From contig NZ_BLXY01000009.1 in the NCBI RefSeq assembly GCF_014193585.1, forward strand, positions 62,001 through 126,000: DNA of 64,000 nucleotides, given 5' to 3'. Position 1 is the stretch's first letter, and each line of letters starts with the position of its first letter. The translations under genes were made by a program, and so were the position numbers. This DNA comes from Geomonas paludis (lineage in GTDB: Bacteria; Desulfobacterota; Desulfuromonadia; Geobacterales; Geobacteraceae). Of the stretch, positions 29,504-38,659 are shown one piece after another. The notes under the pieces are model-generated. The model did not search any database, was not told the origin of the DNA, and was given only the letters and a program-made list of their open reading frames with translations.

Positions 29504-30802
29504 CTACATGCTGAAGGCGATGGAAGCAAAGGCGATGTTGCCCGTTCCTTCCGGGGCAATGCTGTGTGTGTATTCAACCGACATCCGCACGTTTTGCAGC
29601 GGAGCGTAGGCGATGGCCGGGGTCAGGCGTTTGATGGTGCCGTCGCCGGCGTTCAGGTATTCGTAGCGGAAGAGCGGGACGAGGTTCACCGGCGCCCCCA
29701 GGTAGTACTCGGCCTCGAGGGTGTAGGCCTTGCTGTCGACGGGCGCCTTGAAGAATCCGAATACCGGGTTGGAATCGCGACCGAAGCTGCCGCTTCCCTT
29801 GAGGTGCAGGCGCTGGTAAAGGATGTCGGCCTCCGCACCGATCCTCCTGAAGTTGTTCAGGTTCTGCGCCACGCCGTTGGCGTCGAACTCGCCGTTTTGC
29901 CCCCAATAGCCAAAGGCGCCCAGGGTAACGCTCAGGTAATCCCACAGGCTATCCTTCTCCAGATCGACTTCCGGCTCCTGTCCCTTGAAGTCGGTCCCGC
30001 CGATCTTCAGGGAGATGTGCCCGTAGCCGTCTTCCCGGTCCTGGCCGTTGCGATCCACGACACCCCCGGCAACGAAGACGCGGTTGCCCAGCAGGGCGTT
30101 CAGCTCCACTCCATCCTCGGTGGCATCGCTGCTGAAAGGAGAGGCGCCGACGCGATAGGTGGTGGACGCATAGGACGGGACCGGCAGGATGCGGTTACTC
30201 TTCTTCCACAGCGAAAGTTTCGGCTCGAAGCGCCCCACCTTCGCGTTGACCGGGGAGCCCAGGGCCTGGCGCCAGACCAGGAACAGCTCGTCCAGGTCGG
30301 GGTCGTTGCTGGGAGGAACGTTGGTGTTGTTGGCGGGATTGGCGAGCGCGGAGGCGCGCTGCATCCCCTGGGAGTAAAGATTGTAGGTGGCGAAGAAACC
30401 GAACATGTCCCGGAAGGAGCCGCCGGCCTGCAGCGTTACCGACCTGGTGGACAGGTCGAGCTTGTTGCCGTCCGCGGCATCCTCGTCATAGGCGAGGTCG
30501 GCGCTCGCGGTAAGCGACAGCGGTATCTGCTGGGGCAGGCCGGAGATGATGGACCACTCGTTGCCAGGCTCGGCAGCTTTAGCCCCCGCCCCATCCTTCT
30601 TGTGCGGGTAAACGTAACCGTTTTTCAGGAAGGCGTCGCCGAACTCGTTGAGCTCGGGGTAGATGGTGTGACAGGTGGAACATTCGGTCTTGTGCTGCCG
30701 GCTGAAAGCCGGGATTGCGCTTGCCGTGCCCGGGGCCAGCAGAGGCGCACAGGTGATACCGAGAAGGAACATGACCGCTACAGTATTCTTTTTGAGAAAC
30801 AT
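29504..30802 (-). CDS. Cyc2-like fused cytochrome c-porin
   Basis: A 432-residue outer-membrane protein. After a signal peptide (about 1-29) comes a short heme domain, SRQHKTECSTCHTIYPELNE (heme Cys 41 and 44, His 45), continuing FGDAFLKNGY. This matches the N-terminal pattern of Cyc2 proteins of iron oxidisers (ARQ-x-CxxCH-x-PxLxxFGRxFKxxGY). The remaining ~360 residues alternate polar and aromatic residues as in a beta-barrel, ending in AFSM. Cyc2 moves electrons across the outer membrane with one heme; direction and partner here are unknown. AGGAGG six bases before the ATG at 30802 fixes the start. It is the first gene of an operon with a periplasmic cytochrome and a chemoreceptor. Confidence 0.75.
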   Translation of the reverse strand: MFLKKNTVAVMFLLGITCAPLLAPGTASAIPAFSRQHKTECSTCHTIYPELNEFGDAFLKNGYVYPHKKDGAGAKAAEPGNEWSIISGLPQQIPLSLTASADLAYDEDAADGNKLDLSTRSVTLQAGGSFRDMFGFFATYNLYSQGMQRASALANPANNTNVPPSNDPDLDELFLVWRQALGSPVNAKVGRFEPKLSLWKKSNRILPVPSYASTTYRVGASPFSSDATEDGVELNALLGNRVFVAGGVVDRNGQDREDGYGHISLKIGGTDFKGQEPEVDLEKDSLWDYLSVTLGAFGYWGQNGEFDANGVAQNLNNFRRIGAEADILYQRLHLKGSGSFGRDSNPVFGFFKAPVDSKAYTLEAEYYLGAPVNLVPLFRYEYLNAGDGTIKRLTPAIAYAPLQNVRMSVEYTHSIAPEGTGNIAFASIAFSM

Positions 30803-31047
30803 TTTTGTCCTCCTGCACTGCAATCAGCGATAAAATTAGATTTAATTAATACTATTAGCAGGCCTCAATCCCTCGCCAAATGCGTACTTGACGCAATTGG
30901 ACTGATGATTAATACAATATTGCAGAAGTGAAGTCAACTTAACAAAAAGCGCATCGCGGCCGCTGTGAGCTAACACTCATTTTTCTCTACTTTTTTGCTC
31001 TAGAAAATGCTATAAGGTAGCGTCTCAAATCTCAGGGAGGGCCTGCT
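30803..31047. promoter_or_regulatory. Divergent control region of two cytochrome units
   Basis: A 245-base A+T-rich space between the Cyc2-like operon and the ten-heme cytochrome gene. It must hold both promoters. AGGAGG before 30802 and AGGGAGGG before 31048 are clear ribosome sites. A TATAAGG near 31011 could be a -10 box for the plus strand, but no convincing -35 partner was found. Confidence 0.5.
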
Positions 31048-32886
31048 ATGCTGCTAAAAAGCCTTGTTTTCCTCATTCTCACAACGCTCCTCGTAGCGGG
31101 GTGCGGAGGCGGTTCCACCAACAACGCCACTGGTGTCTCGAAGCTGGCCCAGTCCCAGAAGTGCATGGATGCAAGCTGTCACGCAGGCTCCGTTTCGCCG
31201 GGAACCGGCGCATTGATCGTGCAGGAGTGGAAAAATTCCACGCACAACCTCAACAACGGTGCTGGATGCGCCGACTGTCACGAGCCCCACCCCGGCCACC
31301 CGGAATCCTGTGCCAAATGTCACGGGGGAGGAAGCGGCGTGGCGACGCAGAATCCGGATGCCGCCCACAAGTGCAACAAGTGCCACGGTCTCTCCCATCC
31401 CGACGACATCCAGGTCAGGCTCGCACCGCAGCACTTTGGCAACATGACGGCAAGCATCAACAACAGCACCTACCGCGCCTCGTACCTGAGCTCCAACTAC
31501 GTCGGCAACTGCCGCAAGTGCCATAACCCGCACGACCCGACCTCGGCGATGGCGGCCAATGCTGAGTGGGCCGAGTCCGGGCACGGCGACGTCATCGCCG
31601 GCGCGAGAACCCGCTACGAATTCAAGACCCGCGGCAGCTACGAACCGGTCAACAAGACCTTCCAGTACTACTGCGTTCGTTGCCACACCTCCACCGGCTA
31701 TATCAACTTCGTCACCAGCGGCTTCTCCGACATCAGACCTTTTGCGGGTCCGGGATACGCGGTGGTGCAGAACTACCCGGTCAAGGTGGCAGCCGGCGCC
31801 GCGCAGCCTGCGGATGCCCCCTCCCCGGACAAGACCAAAGAGGTCACCGCCTGCAACGTCTGCCACGACAACGGCGCCGGGCGGGCCTACAACTGGGCCA
31901 CCCGTGCGGTACCTGCCTACCGTGGCTATTACAACTTCTCGTCGGCCAACAGCTCACCCACGGTGAAGCTCAACGACAAGGTCACCGTCTATCCCAATCT
32001 CAACGACTCCAACGTCTGCATCCCCTGCCATTCCGGCCGCGGCGTAGGCACCATGATCAATGACGCGCAGGCTGCCGGGATGGACTTCAGCAACACCACC
32101 GCACCGGGAGCACACGACCGCGCCGCAGCAACACTTATCTTCGAGACCGGTGGCTACGAGTTCCCCGGCAGGAACTATGTCCCGACCAGGTTCCTCCACG
32201 GCAGCATCGGCTTGGCGAACACGCGCGGAACCGGCTACGCTGGCCCCTGCGCCACCTGCCACATGAAAACACCGACTCCGCACGGCTTCTTGCCCGTGAC
32301 CAAAGACAGCACCGGCAAGATAGCTTCCATCGTCAGCACCGCGTGTGCCCACTGCCACACCGGCGACCCGGTGCAGTTGACTGCCACGACCCTGCAGACC
32401 GAGAAGGACGGCTACGCCGCGGCCATCGCCATGCTGAACGTGCTGAAGACGGATTCCACGCTGCCGGTTAACCCCCTCAACCCCACGCGCTCCAAGGTGC
32501 GTCCTTTGGCGAACAGGAACTCCGACTACAACGCGGCCTTCCCCGGCGGCGGCGCGAACACCATGGGGGCGTTCTTCAACTCGAGCCTGTTGCAAAACGA
32601 TCCCGGCGCTTTCGCGCACAACCACCAGTACGTGAAGCGGCTCATCTACGACTCCATGGACTGGCTGAACAACGGGGTGCTCGACAACGACGTCGAAGCA
32701 GCCATCAACAACGCGACCCTGGCGGTGAACAGCAACACCGGCAAGGTTTCGCTCAGCAACCCCATCATGGGCGGGTCGTACATTACGGCCCAGGTGCCCG
32801 GCGTCGCATACGCGGCGGCCTTCGCCCAGGTGAAGGCGGATGCCATCACCTGGCTGTTGGGCGGCCCCGGCGGGGGGCGCCCGTAA
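31048..32886 (+). CDS. Decaheme c-type cytochrome lipoprotein
   Basis: A 612-residue multiheme cytochrome. A signal peptide ends in the lipobox LLVAGC, so the protein is lipid-anchored, probably in the outer membrane. Nine CxxCH sites are seen (CADCH, CAKCH, CNKCH, CRKCH, CVRCH, CNVCH, CIPCH, CATCH, CAHCH), plus one N-terminal CMDASCH with four residues between the cysteines, giving up to ten hemes. Extra His residues between the sites could be distal ligands. The last ~180 residues lack heme sites. It probably takes part in extracellular electron transfer. It is divergent from the Cyc2-like operon and followed nine bases later by queH. Confidence 0.9.
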   Translation: MLLKSLVFLILTTLLVAGCGGGSTNNATGVSKLAQSQKCMDASCHAGSVSPGTGALIVQEWKNSTHNLNNGAGCADCHEPHPGHPESCAKCHGGGSGVATQNPDAAHKCNKCHGLSHPDDIQVRLAPQHFGNMTASINNSTYRASYLSSNYVGNCRKCHNPHDPTSAMAANAEWAESGHGDVIAGARTRYEFKTRGSYEPVNKTFQYYCVRCHTSTGYINFVTSGFSDIRPFAGPGYAVVQNYPVKVAAGAAQPADAPSPDKTKEVTACNVCHDNGAGRAYNWATRAVPAYRGYYNFSSANSSPTVKLNDKVTVYPNLNDSNVCIPCHSGRGVGTMINDAQAAGMDFSNTTAPGAHDRAAATLIFETGGYEFPGRNYVPTRFLHGSIGLANTRGTGYAGPCATCHMKTPTPHGFLPVTKDSTGKIASIVSTACAHCHTGDPVQLTATTLQTEKDGYAAAIAMLNVLKTDSTLPVNPLNPTRSKVRPLANRNSDYNAAFPGGGANTMGAFFNSSLLQNDPGAFAHNHQYVKRLIYDSMDWLNNGVLDNDVEAAINNATLAVNSNTGKVSLSNPIMGGSYITAQVPGVAYAAAFAQVKADAITWLLGGPGGGRP

Positions 32887-32895
32887 GGGAAGAGC

Positions 32896-33426
32896 ATGAA
32901 GATCCTGCTGCACATCTGCTGCGCGCCCTGTGCCATCTACCCGGTGAAGGAGTTGAGATCCGCCGGGCTGGATGTCACGGGGCTCTTCTTCAACCACAAC
33001 ATCCACCCGTACACCGAGTACAAGCTGCGCATGGAGGCGCTGAAGACCTACGCCAAGCTGGTGGAGTTGGAGGTGCACTACCGGGAGGAGTACCTCCTGG
33101 AGGAATTTCTGACCAACGTGGCCGGCGAGCCCCAGGGGCGCTGCGCCTACTGCTACCGCTCCCGCCTGGAGGAGACCGCACGCACCGCGGCAGAAATGGG
33201 TTTCAAGAGGTTCACCTCCACCCTGCTCTACAGCCGCTATCAAAACCAGCAGTTGATCCGCGAGTTCGGTGTTAAACTTGGCGAGCGCTACGGCGTGGAA
33301 TTCCATTACGAGGATTTCCGTACCGGTTGGCAGGAGGGGATCAACCTCTCCAAGGAGATGGGGCTGTACCGCCAGAAGTACTGCGGCTGCATCTACAGCG
33401 AGAAAGAGCGCTACGTCAGGAAGTAA
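32896..33426 (+). CDS. queH: Epoxyqueuosine reductase QueH
   Basis: A 176-residue protein of the former DUF208 family, which performs the last step of queuosine synthesis (reducing epoxyqueuosine in tRNA) as a non-homologous replacement for QueG. Conserved cysteines are seen at C8, C9 and C12 (HICCAPC), in GRCAYCYRSR and in KYCGCIY, matching the iron-sulfur and metal sites of the family. It supports a complete Q pathway together with tgt at 7759. It sits nine bases after the decaheme cytochrome gene and is followed by a terminator-like repeat. Confidence 0.92.
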   Translation: MKILLHICCAPCAIYPVKELRSAGLDVTGLFFNHNIHPYTEYKLRMEALKTYAKLVELEVHYREEYLLEEFLTNVAGEPQGRCAYCYRSRLEETARTAAEMGFKRFTSTLLYSRYQNQQLIREFGVKLGERYGVEFHYEDFRTGWQEGINLSKEMGLYRQKYCGCIYSEKERYVRK

Positions 33427-33444
33427 CTGAGCCAGGCGAAATGA

Positions 33445-33486
33445 AAAAGGGGGACTGGCTCCGCAAGGTGCCTGTCCCCTTTTTGC
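33445..33486 (+). terminator. Likely queH terminator formed by a GGGACTGGCTCCG repeat
   Basis: AAAAAGGGGGAC and GTCCCCTTTTT are complementary arms around TGGCTCCGCAAGGTGCCT, with a T run, 19 bases after the queH stop. It shows that one half of the repeat family can act as an intrinsic terminator. Confidence 0.7.
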
Positions 33487-33518
33487 ATTTCGCCCCGACA
33501 ATGCTGCACGAGACGGTC

Positions 33519-33543
33519 TGTAGGGGCAAATAATCATTTGCCC
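33519..33543. repeat. AGGGGCRAATAATCATTYGCCC palindrome (copy 2)
   Basis: GGGGCAAAT, AATC, ATTTGCCC. Compared with copy 1 at 17994-18016 the stem differs by a compensated G-C to A-T change, indicating that the structure is kept. Confidence 0.8.
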
Positions 33544-33752
33544 AGCCGCTCGTGCCCCTCTTGAGCTGTGGCACAATAGACGCTGCGGCACCGGAGGTGT
33601 TACCCTCGCCCTCCGGGAGAGGGTGCCCGCAGGGCGGGTGAGGGCAATGCCACGAAGATGGAAAGGTGCCCAAGCTATGCCCTCACCACGCCCCTCTCCC
33701 AATGGTAGACGGAGGGTGAACCACAAACCTGACGACACGCACGAGGACTACA

Positions 33753-33965
33753 ATGCCATCCTTCGGCAAATCTCTCATCATCCTGGGTCTGATCATCGCC
33801 GCCGTCGGCGTCCTCTTCACCCTCGCCGGCCGCATCCCGTGGCTGGGGCGTCTACCCGGCGACATCTACGTGAAGAAGGAAAACTTCACCTTCTACTTCC
33901 CGCTCGCCACCAGCATCATCATCTCCCTGGTGCTCTCCCTCATCCTCTGGCTGTTCCGCAGATAA
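33753..33965 (+). CDS. DUF2905 small membrane protein
   Basis: A 70-residue protein with two hydrophobic helices (about 5-27 and 47-67) separated by GRIPWLGRLPGDIYVKKENF, the signature of the DUF2905 family. Its function is unknown; the loop between the helices is the most conserved part. GAGG six bases before the ATG supports the start. Confidence 0.88.
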   Translation: MPSFGKSLIILGLIIAAVGVLFTLAGRIPWLGRLPGDIYVKKENFTFYFPLATSIIISLVLSLILWLFRR

Positions 33966-33986
33966 GCAGAAGAGCTTTTAAAAGCC

Positions 33987-34160
33987 GTTACGCAAAGAAC
34001 GCCGAGTATCCGCGAAGAACGCAAAGAAGGCTTTGGGGTTAAACCAGAAACAACGGCACCCCCCCAAAAACACCAAAGTCGACCCCAAAGGGGAACCTCG
34101 CCCTAGCGCCCCACATAGCGTTCTTCGCGCATACTTTCTGTCGGTACTTTGCGTAACTGC
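33987..34160. repeat. Diverged inverted repeat of GCAAAGAACGC units
   Basis: TTACGCAAAGAACGCCGAG with further GAACGCAAAGAA words (33987-34029) and GCGTTCTTCGCGCATAC with ACTTTGCGTAA (34118-34157) are complementary. It is related to the TTTGCGGCTTTGCG family and fills the gap between the DUF2905 and hpnI genes. Confidence 0.7.
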
Positions 34161-34175
34161 TTTTCCGGCTTTCCT

Positions 34176-35318
34176 TCATCTGCCCATCTCCACAATCTTC
34201 CCCCCCTTCTCCAAGAGGAACAGGTCCCCGCGCCAGCGCACCCGGTTGCCGATGAGCGACAGCCCCCAGACCCCGAAGGAAAGCGCGTCCCGCAAGGGGA
34301 GAAGCCAGAGCCAGCGCGGCAGGAGCCGATCCTTGACCAGCAGCTGGCTGTAGGTGGTGCAGACAGTCGACCGCACCAGGTAGAGCAGCGCCGCGGCGCC
34401 CCATCCCGCCGCAGAGAATCCCGAGATGAGCAGCGCGAGGAGCGCCCCCGGAAACGGCAGCGTGATCCCCGAAGCGAGATACCCGCCCGGGCGGGAGACG
34501 CGCATGGTGCGCCCCCAGCGCAGTTGCCGTGACAACAGTTCCGAGAGCTTCTCGTCCCCGCGCATCATGCTCTCAACGAAGTACGGCGAGAGCTCCAGCC
34601 GGTAGCCGGCCCTGTGGATCATGTTGCCCAACTGGTAGTCGTCGGCGAGGTAATCGACCAGCGCCTCGAATCCCCCGATTCCCTCCAGTGCCTCCCGGCG
34701 CACCGCCATCGATGCCCCGAGGGCGAAGGAAAGCCCCTCCAGTTTCAGCGCCGCCATCACGTTGGGTATCATCTCGCAGCAAAAACCCAGCGCCTCGACG
34801 GCGCAGCCGGTGCCCTGCACCTCAGAGCTGCGGTACAGCGAGGTGACCAGCCCCACCTCGGGATCGGCAAAGGGGGCACAGACCTGGCGCAGATACTGCT
34901 CCCCCACCCTGATATCGCTGTCGCAGACCACCAGGAGCGGGTGCTTCGCCCTGGCGTAGGCATGCATCAGGTTGCAGACCTTGTAGTTGGCACCGTGAAT
35001 GGCGGGATCGACCACCAGCTCGATATCCGTCTCCGGATAACGCCGCATCAGCTCCCTGATGATGGGGAGCACGGGATCCTCGTGCGAGGCGACGGCGAAG
35101 ACGATCTGGTAACAGGGGTAGTCCTGGCGGCAGAACGAGGCGAAGTTCTCGAAGCTGTCGCCGTCCACGCCCCGCACCGGCTTCAGGATGGAAACCGGCG
35201 GCGCGTGGTCGGCAAGGGGTGCAGGCGCGGCGAAGAAACTGCGGCCGCAGTAGAGCGTGATGGCGGCGTAGGCCAGGGCAGGTGTGACGGCAAGGAACGG
35301 GAGGGCTTCGCGCAGCAT
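34176..35318 (-). CDS. hpnI: Hopanoid-associated glycosyltransferase HpnI
   Basis: A 380-residue membrane glycosyltransferase of the ceramide-glucosyltransferase type (GT21), probably adding N-acetylglucosamine or a related sugar to bacteriohopanetetrol. It has an N-terminal membrane helix, VSILKPVRGVDGD, the metal-binding DSDIRV, FALGASMAVRREALEGIGG, DDYQLG and the QLRWGRTMR (QxxRW-like) motif, then C-terminal membrane helices. It overlaps the preceding methyltransferase gene by one base (ATG within TGATG). The expected partners HpnK and HpnJ are not nearby, but other hopanoid genes are. Confidence 0.85.
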   Translation of the reverse strand: MLREALPFLAVTPALAYAAITLYCGRSFFAAPAPLADHAPPVSILKPVRGVDGDSFENFASFCRQDYPCYQIVFAVASHEDPVLPIIRELMRRYPETDIELVVDPAIHGANYKVCNLMHAYARAKHPLLVVCDSDIRVGEQYLRQVCAPFADPEVGLVTSLYRSSEVQGTGCAVEALGFCCEMIPNVMAALKLEGLSFALGASMAVRREALEGIGGFEALVDYLADDYQLGNMIHRAGYRLELSPYFVESMMRGDEKLSELLSRQLRWGRTMRVSRPGGYLASGITLPFPGALLALLISGFSAAGWGAAALLYLVRSTVCTTYSQLLVKDRLLPRWLWLLPLRDALSFGVWGLSLIGNRVRWRGDLFLLEKGGKIVEMGR

Positions 35319-35923
35319 CAGCGGATCCTTTCGATGAGCACCAGGTACGGTGCCGTGTCGGGGCGGTTCAGTTGCCGGTGGCGCCAGACGTTGAACCTTC
35401 CCGGGTGCAGCGCGGCGGCCCAGCCCTCGACGGCGGCCGCCTCCTCCGGGCCGCCGGCATGGCCGGTGTAGAGGGCGATGGTGACGATGCCGCCCGGCGC
35501 GAGCAGTTGCGCCGCCTGTCCCAACGCGGAGACGGTATTGGCCGGGTCGGTGATGAGGGAGGTGTCGCCTCCGGGAAGGTAGCCCAAGTTGAACGCAGCC
35601 GCCGTGATTCCCTGCGGCACGAACTCCGCCACCCGCTCGTGTCCCGCCTCGACGAGCCGCACCTGCGCCAGACTCCCTTCCCGCTCAAGGAGATTGCGCG
35701 TGGCGGCGATGGCGCGCGGCTGGACGTCGAAGGCCCAGACCGTCCCCCCCTCCCCGACCAGTTGCGCGAGCAGGAGGGTGTCGAGACCGTTGCCGCAGGT
35801 CGCGTCCAGCGCCAGGTCTCCCGGGCGTACCCGCTCCCTCAGGAAGTAGTGCGACAGCGGCACCGCCCCGCGCAAAGATTCAGCCTTGTTGCCAGCCTTG
35901 CCCAATTGCCCCCCAAACGACAT
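35318..35923 (-). CDS. SAM-dependent methyltransferase, MnmM/YtqB type
   Basis: A 201-residue class I methyltransferase of the YtqB/MnmM family, which methylates the wobble nm5s2U of tRNA in other bacteria. LALDATCGNGLDTLLLA is the SAM loop, and AAFNLGYLPGGD followed by ITDPANTV is the family signature. An AGGGGG just upstream of the ATG serves as ribosome site. It is coupled to hpnI by a one-base overlap although it is not a hopanoid gene, so operon sharing here is probably not functional. Confidence 0.82.
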   Translation of the reverse strand: MSFGGQLGKAGNKAESLRGAVPLSHYFLRERVRPGDLALDATCGNGLDTLLLAQLVGEGGTVWAFDVQPRAIAATRNLLEREGSLAQVRLVEAGHERVAEFVPQGITAAAFNLGYLPGGDTSLITDPANTVSALGQAAQLLAPGGIVTIALYTGHAGGPEEAAAVEGWAAALHPGRFNVWRHRQLNRPDTAPYLVLIERIR

Positions 35924-36010
35924 AATCCCCCTCGCCCTCCGGGAGAGGGGTTAATAGAAAAGAACTTCTCAGATTTCCTCAGATTCTCTCCGTGGCCAAT
36001 GGTTCTGGCT

Positions 36011-38659
36011 TTATTTCTTCGCAGCCAGGTTCAGCACCGCCGGCAGCGTGACCATGAAGGCGATCTGGCAGGCGACCATCCCCAGCGACATCACCGCGCC
36101 GATGCTGAACACCCCCTGGTGCCGCGCCACCATGAGCGCCCCGAAGCTGGCCATGATGGTGAGCGTGTTCAACAACACACCGACGCCGGTGGAACTGAGG
36201 ATCACACCCGCAGCGCTCCCCTCCTCGCGCCGGTACCGGTTGATGATGTAGATCCCGGAGTCGACGGCGATACCCAACACCAGCGGCAGCACGATGATGT
36301 TGGCTGAGTTGAAGCTGATGCCGAAGAGCCACATGCCGCTCACCATGAAGAGCAGTCCCACCAGCAGCGGCACCAGCCCGATCAGCGCGAACTTGAAACT
36401 CCGGAACGCGAACAGGAGAATGCCGACGATGGCGACGAAGGCGTAGATGAAGGCGAGGCGATAGGAGTCGCGCATGATGGTCATGGACTCGTAGACCATC
36501 ACCGGTTCCCCGGTGGCGTGCGGGTCGACGCTTCGCACCTCGTCGATGAAGGCCTTGAGCGGCTCGCGGTTGAAGATCTCCCCCTTGGGGGCAACCTGCA
36601 GCATCAGCTTGCCGGTCTTGCCAACGAACCGGGAACGAAGTTCCCTGGGGACGTCCGCCTCGGTTACCGGCCTGGCCGCGAGACTCTGCTTGAGGAGCTC
36701 GATCTTGGCCGGGAGTTCCTTGAACATCCCGCCCTGGAAATCCTGGAGCATCCCCACCGCGTTCTTGTCCCGCTCCTTTTCCAGCCCGGCGAAGAACTTG
36801 TCCAGGGTCGCCACGAAGGAGGCCGCCTGTTTCGCCTCCGGGCGCCGCTCCTTCTCCAGCCGCTCCTTGAGCGCGACCGCGGCGTTTCTGAACGCCTCGA
36901 ACACCTTGGGCAGCTCCATGAGCGAGAGGCTTTCCTCGTAGGGGACGGGCTTCACGTCGGCGAGCTCGCGCTGCAGCGCGGCCAGTTCGGCCAGCTTCTC
37001 CTGCTGGTGGTCCGGCACGAGGGTGTTCAGGCTCACCACGTGGTCCACGCTCGGCAGCCGCTCCAGCCTGGCCGTCTTCGCCTGGGCATCCGCTGCGTTA
37101 TCGGCCATTACCACCGCGAAGTAGCCGCTGTTCTCCTTGCTTCTCATCAGCTTGTAGGCATAGGTGACCGACTCCAGTCCTTTGGCCTGCAGGTTCATCA
37201 GGTTGTAGTCGAAGGAGACCCGTGACAGGGGATAGAGCGAGGCGACGCACAGCACCAGGGTCAGGGCGATGACCAGCTTGGGACGGCCGAAGAGCAGCCG
37301 GGACAGCACCCCGTGCTCGCTCAGGCGCGCCTCCGTGGCGCGGGTCCGGGTCTTGCGGTAACGGGCGAGCAGCACCAGCAAAGCGGGGAGCACGGTGAAG
37401 GTGACCAGGACGCAGATGACGACCCCGCCGGCGGCGATGATGCCCAACTCGGCGATGCCGCGGAAGTCGGTGAAGACGAAGGTGAGGAAAGCGGCGGCGA
37501 CGGTGGCCGCGGCCATGACGATGGCCCAGACGTTCCTGGTCAACCCCGTTTCCAGGGCGATCATCTCCCCCGCCCCCAGGCGCAGTTCCTCCTGGTAGCG
37601 CAGCACCACCTGGATGCCGTACTCGATGCCGATGCCGATCAGCATGACGGCAAACACCATGGAAAGTATGTTCAGGTGCCCTACGGCGACGGTGGCGAAA
37701 CCGAACGAGAGGGAGATGGCAACCAGGAGCGAAACCATGGCGGCAAAGACGTTGAGCACTCCGCGGAAGGCGAAGAGAAGCAGGACCACCGTCAGCACCA
37801 GGGAGACCACGGTCGCCAGCGTGATGTCCTTCTCGCTGGTGGTCATCTCCTCGTGTTCGAGGACCGGGGTCCCGGTGAGCCCCACGCTGATCCCCTTGTA
37901 CTCGGGCAGCGCCTTCAGGCGGGCCACCTCGCCGCGGACCACGGCTATCGCCGCCTTGGCGGGGACGAATCCCGCCATGTCCCGCACCGGGAGCGCGGTC
38001 AGTATCTGCTGACGGCCGGCGCGGGCGAAGGCGGAATCGGGATTCATGAAGACGCTTTCCATCGAGGGGACGCTCCCCTTCCCGGTACCGAAGCTGGTGA
38101 AGCCGGCGCCCAGCTTGTCCAGCATGAACATGATACCCGGCAGCTCCCTCTCGTCGCCGGCCAGGTAGCGATCGATGCTCCCGGTCATGTACGTGAAAAG
38201 GGTCTGCACCGAGGGGGAGGCCGACAGCGCCCGCAGGGCGGGGGCCGCCAGGGTGAGGTTGCGGCGCAGTTCCTTGATCTCGTCCAGGGACATGAACAAC
38301 AGGCCGTTGTCCCGGAAAAACGGGAGCGCGAAGGGATAGAAGACGTCGGAGAAGTGCCCCTTGTCCTTGGCGAGCGCATCGTGCAGCCGGCTGCCGAACT
38401 CTCCCACCTTGTCGGCATCCTGCCCCTCGATCACCACCACGATGTCCTCCATGCTGCCGAACTCGGCACGGAAGGCGCGGTAGTCGCGGTTGAAGGAGGT
38501 GTTCTGCGGCATCAGGTCGTCCCGCCCGGTGAGAAACTCCATGCGCTGCGCAGTGAGCCAGATGGAGAGGACGGAGAACAGCAGCGCGAGGGCCAGCACC
38601 AGCCAGGGGCGGCGCGCCGCGAGGGTGAACAGGATGCTCGTTTTGGGGGCTTCATTCAT
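36011..38659 (-). CDS. hpnN: Hopanoid-associated RND transporter HpnN
   Basis: An 882-residue RND-superfamily (MMPL-like) inner-membrane transporter with two sets of hydrophobic helices, one after each large periplasmic loop. In other bacteria HpnN moves hopanoids to the outer membrane. The N-terminus (RRPWLVLALALLFSVLSIWL, then GRDDLMPQNTSFNRDY) and the later VLMIGIGIEYGIQ and VLGIAVDSGIYI segments are typical. The start at 38659 is chosen because the upstream extension (to 38725) is rich in Cys/Arg and unlike the family; its ribosome site is weak. It is divergent from shc. Confidence 0.88.
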   Translation of the reverse strand: MNEAPKTSILFTLAARRPWLVLALALLFSVLSIWLTAQRMEFLTGRDDLMPQNTSFNRDYRAFRAEFGSMEDIVVVIEGQDADKVGEFGSRLHDALAKDKGHFSDVFYPFALPFFRDNGLLFMSLDEIKELRRNLTLAAPALRALSASPSVQTLFTYMTGSIDRYLAGDERELPGIMFMLDKLGAGFTSFGTGKGSVPSMESVFMNPDSAFARAGRQQILTALPVRDMAGFVPAKAAIAVVRGEVARLKALPEYKGISVGLTGTPVLEHEEMTTSEKDITLATVVSLVLTVVLLLFAFRGVLNVFAAMVSLLVAISLSFGFATVAVGHLNILSMVFAVMLIGIGIEYGIQVVLRYQEELRLGAGEMIALETGLTRNVWAIVMAAATVAAAFLTFVFTDFRGIAELGIIAAGGVVICVLVTFTVLPALLVLLARYRKTRTRATEARLSEHGVLSRLLFGRPKLVIALTLVLCVASLYPLSRVSFDYNLMNLQAKGLESVTYAYKLMRSKENSGYFAVVMADNAADAQAKTARLERLPSVDHVVSLNTLVPDHQQEKLAELAALQRELADVKPVPYEESLSLMELPKVFEAFRNAAVALKERLEKERRPEAKQAASFVATLDKFFAGLEKERDKNAVGMLQDFQGGMFKELPAKIELLKQSLAARPVTEADVPRELRSRFVGKTGKLMLQVAPKGEIFNREPLKAFIDEVRSVDPHATGEPVMVYESMTIMRDSYRLAFIYAFVAIVGILLFAFRSFKFALIGLVPLLVGLLFMVSGMWLFGISFNSANIIVLPLVLGIAVDSGIYIINRYRREEGSAAGVILSSTGVGVLLNTLTIMASFGALMVARHQGVFSIGAVMSLGMVACQIAFMVTLPAVLNLAAKK

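Larger units (their letters stand above)
33427..33752. repeat. Repeat-filled gap between queH and the DUF2905 gene
   Basis: This 326-base space contains no gene. In order it holds a short GGGACTGGCTCCG-family hairpin flanked by AAAAAGGGGGAC and GTCCCCTTTTT (33445-33486, a likely queH terminator), the TGTAGGGGCAAATAATCATT palindrome (33519-33543) and a CCTCTCCC/GGGAGAGG unit (33600-33715). Confidence 0.8.
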
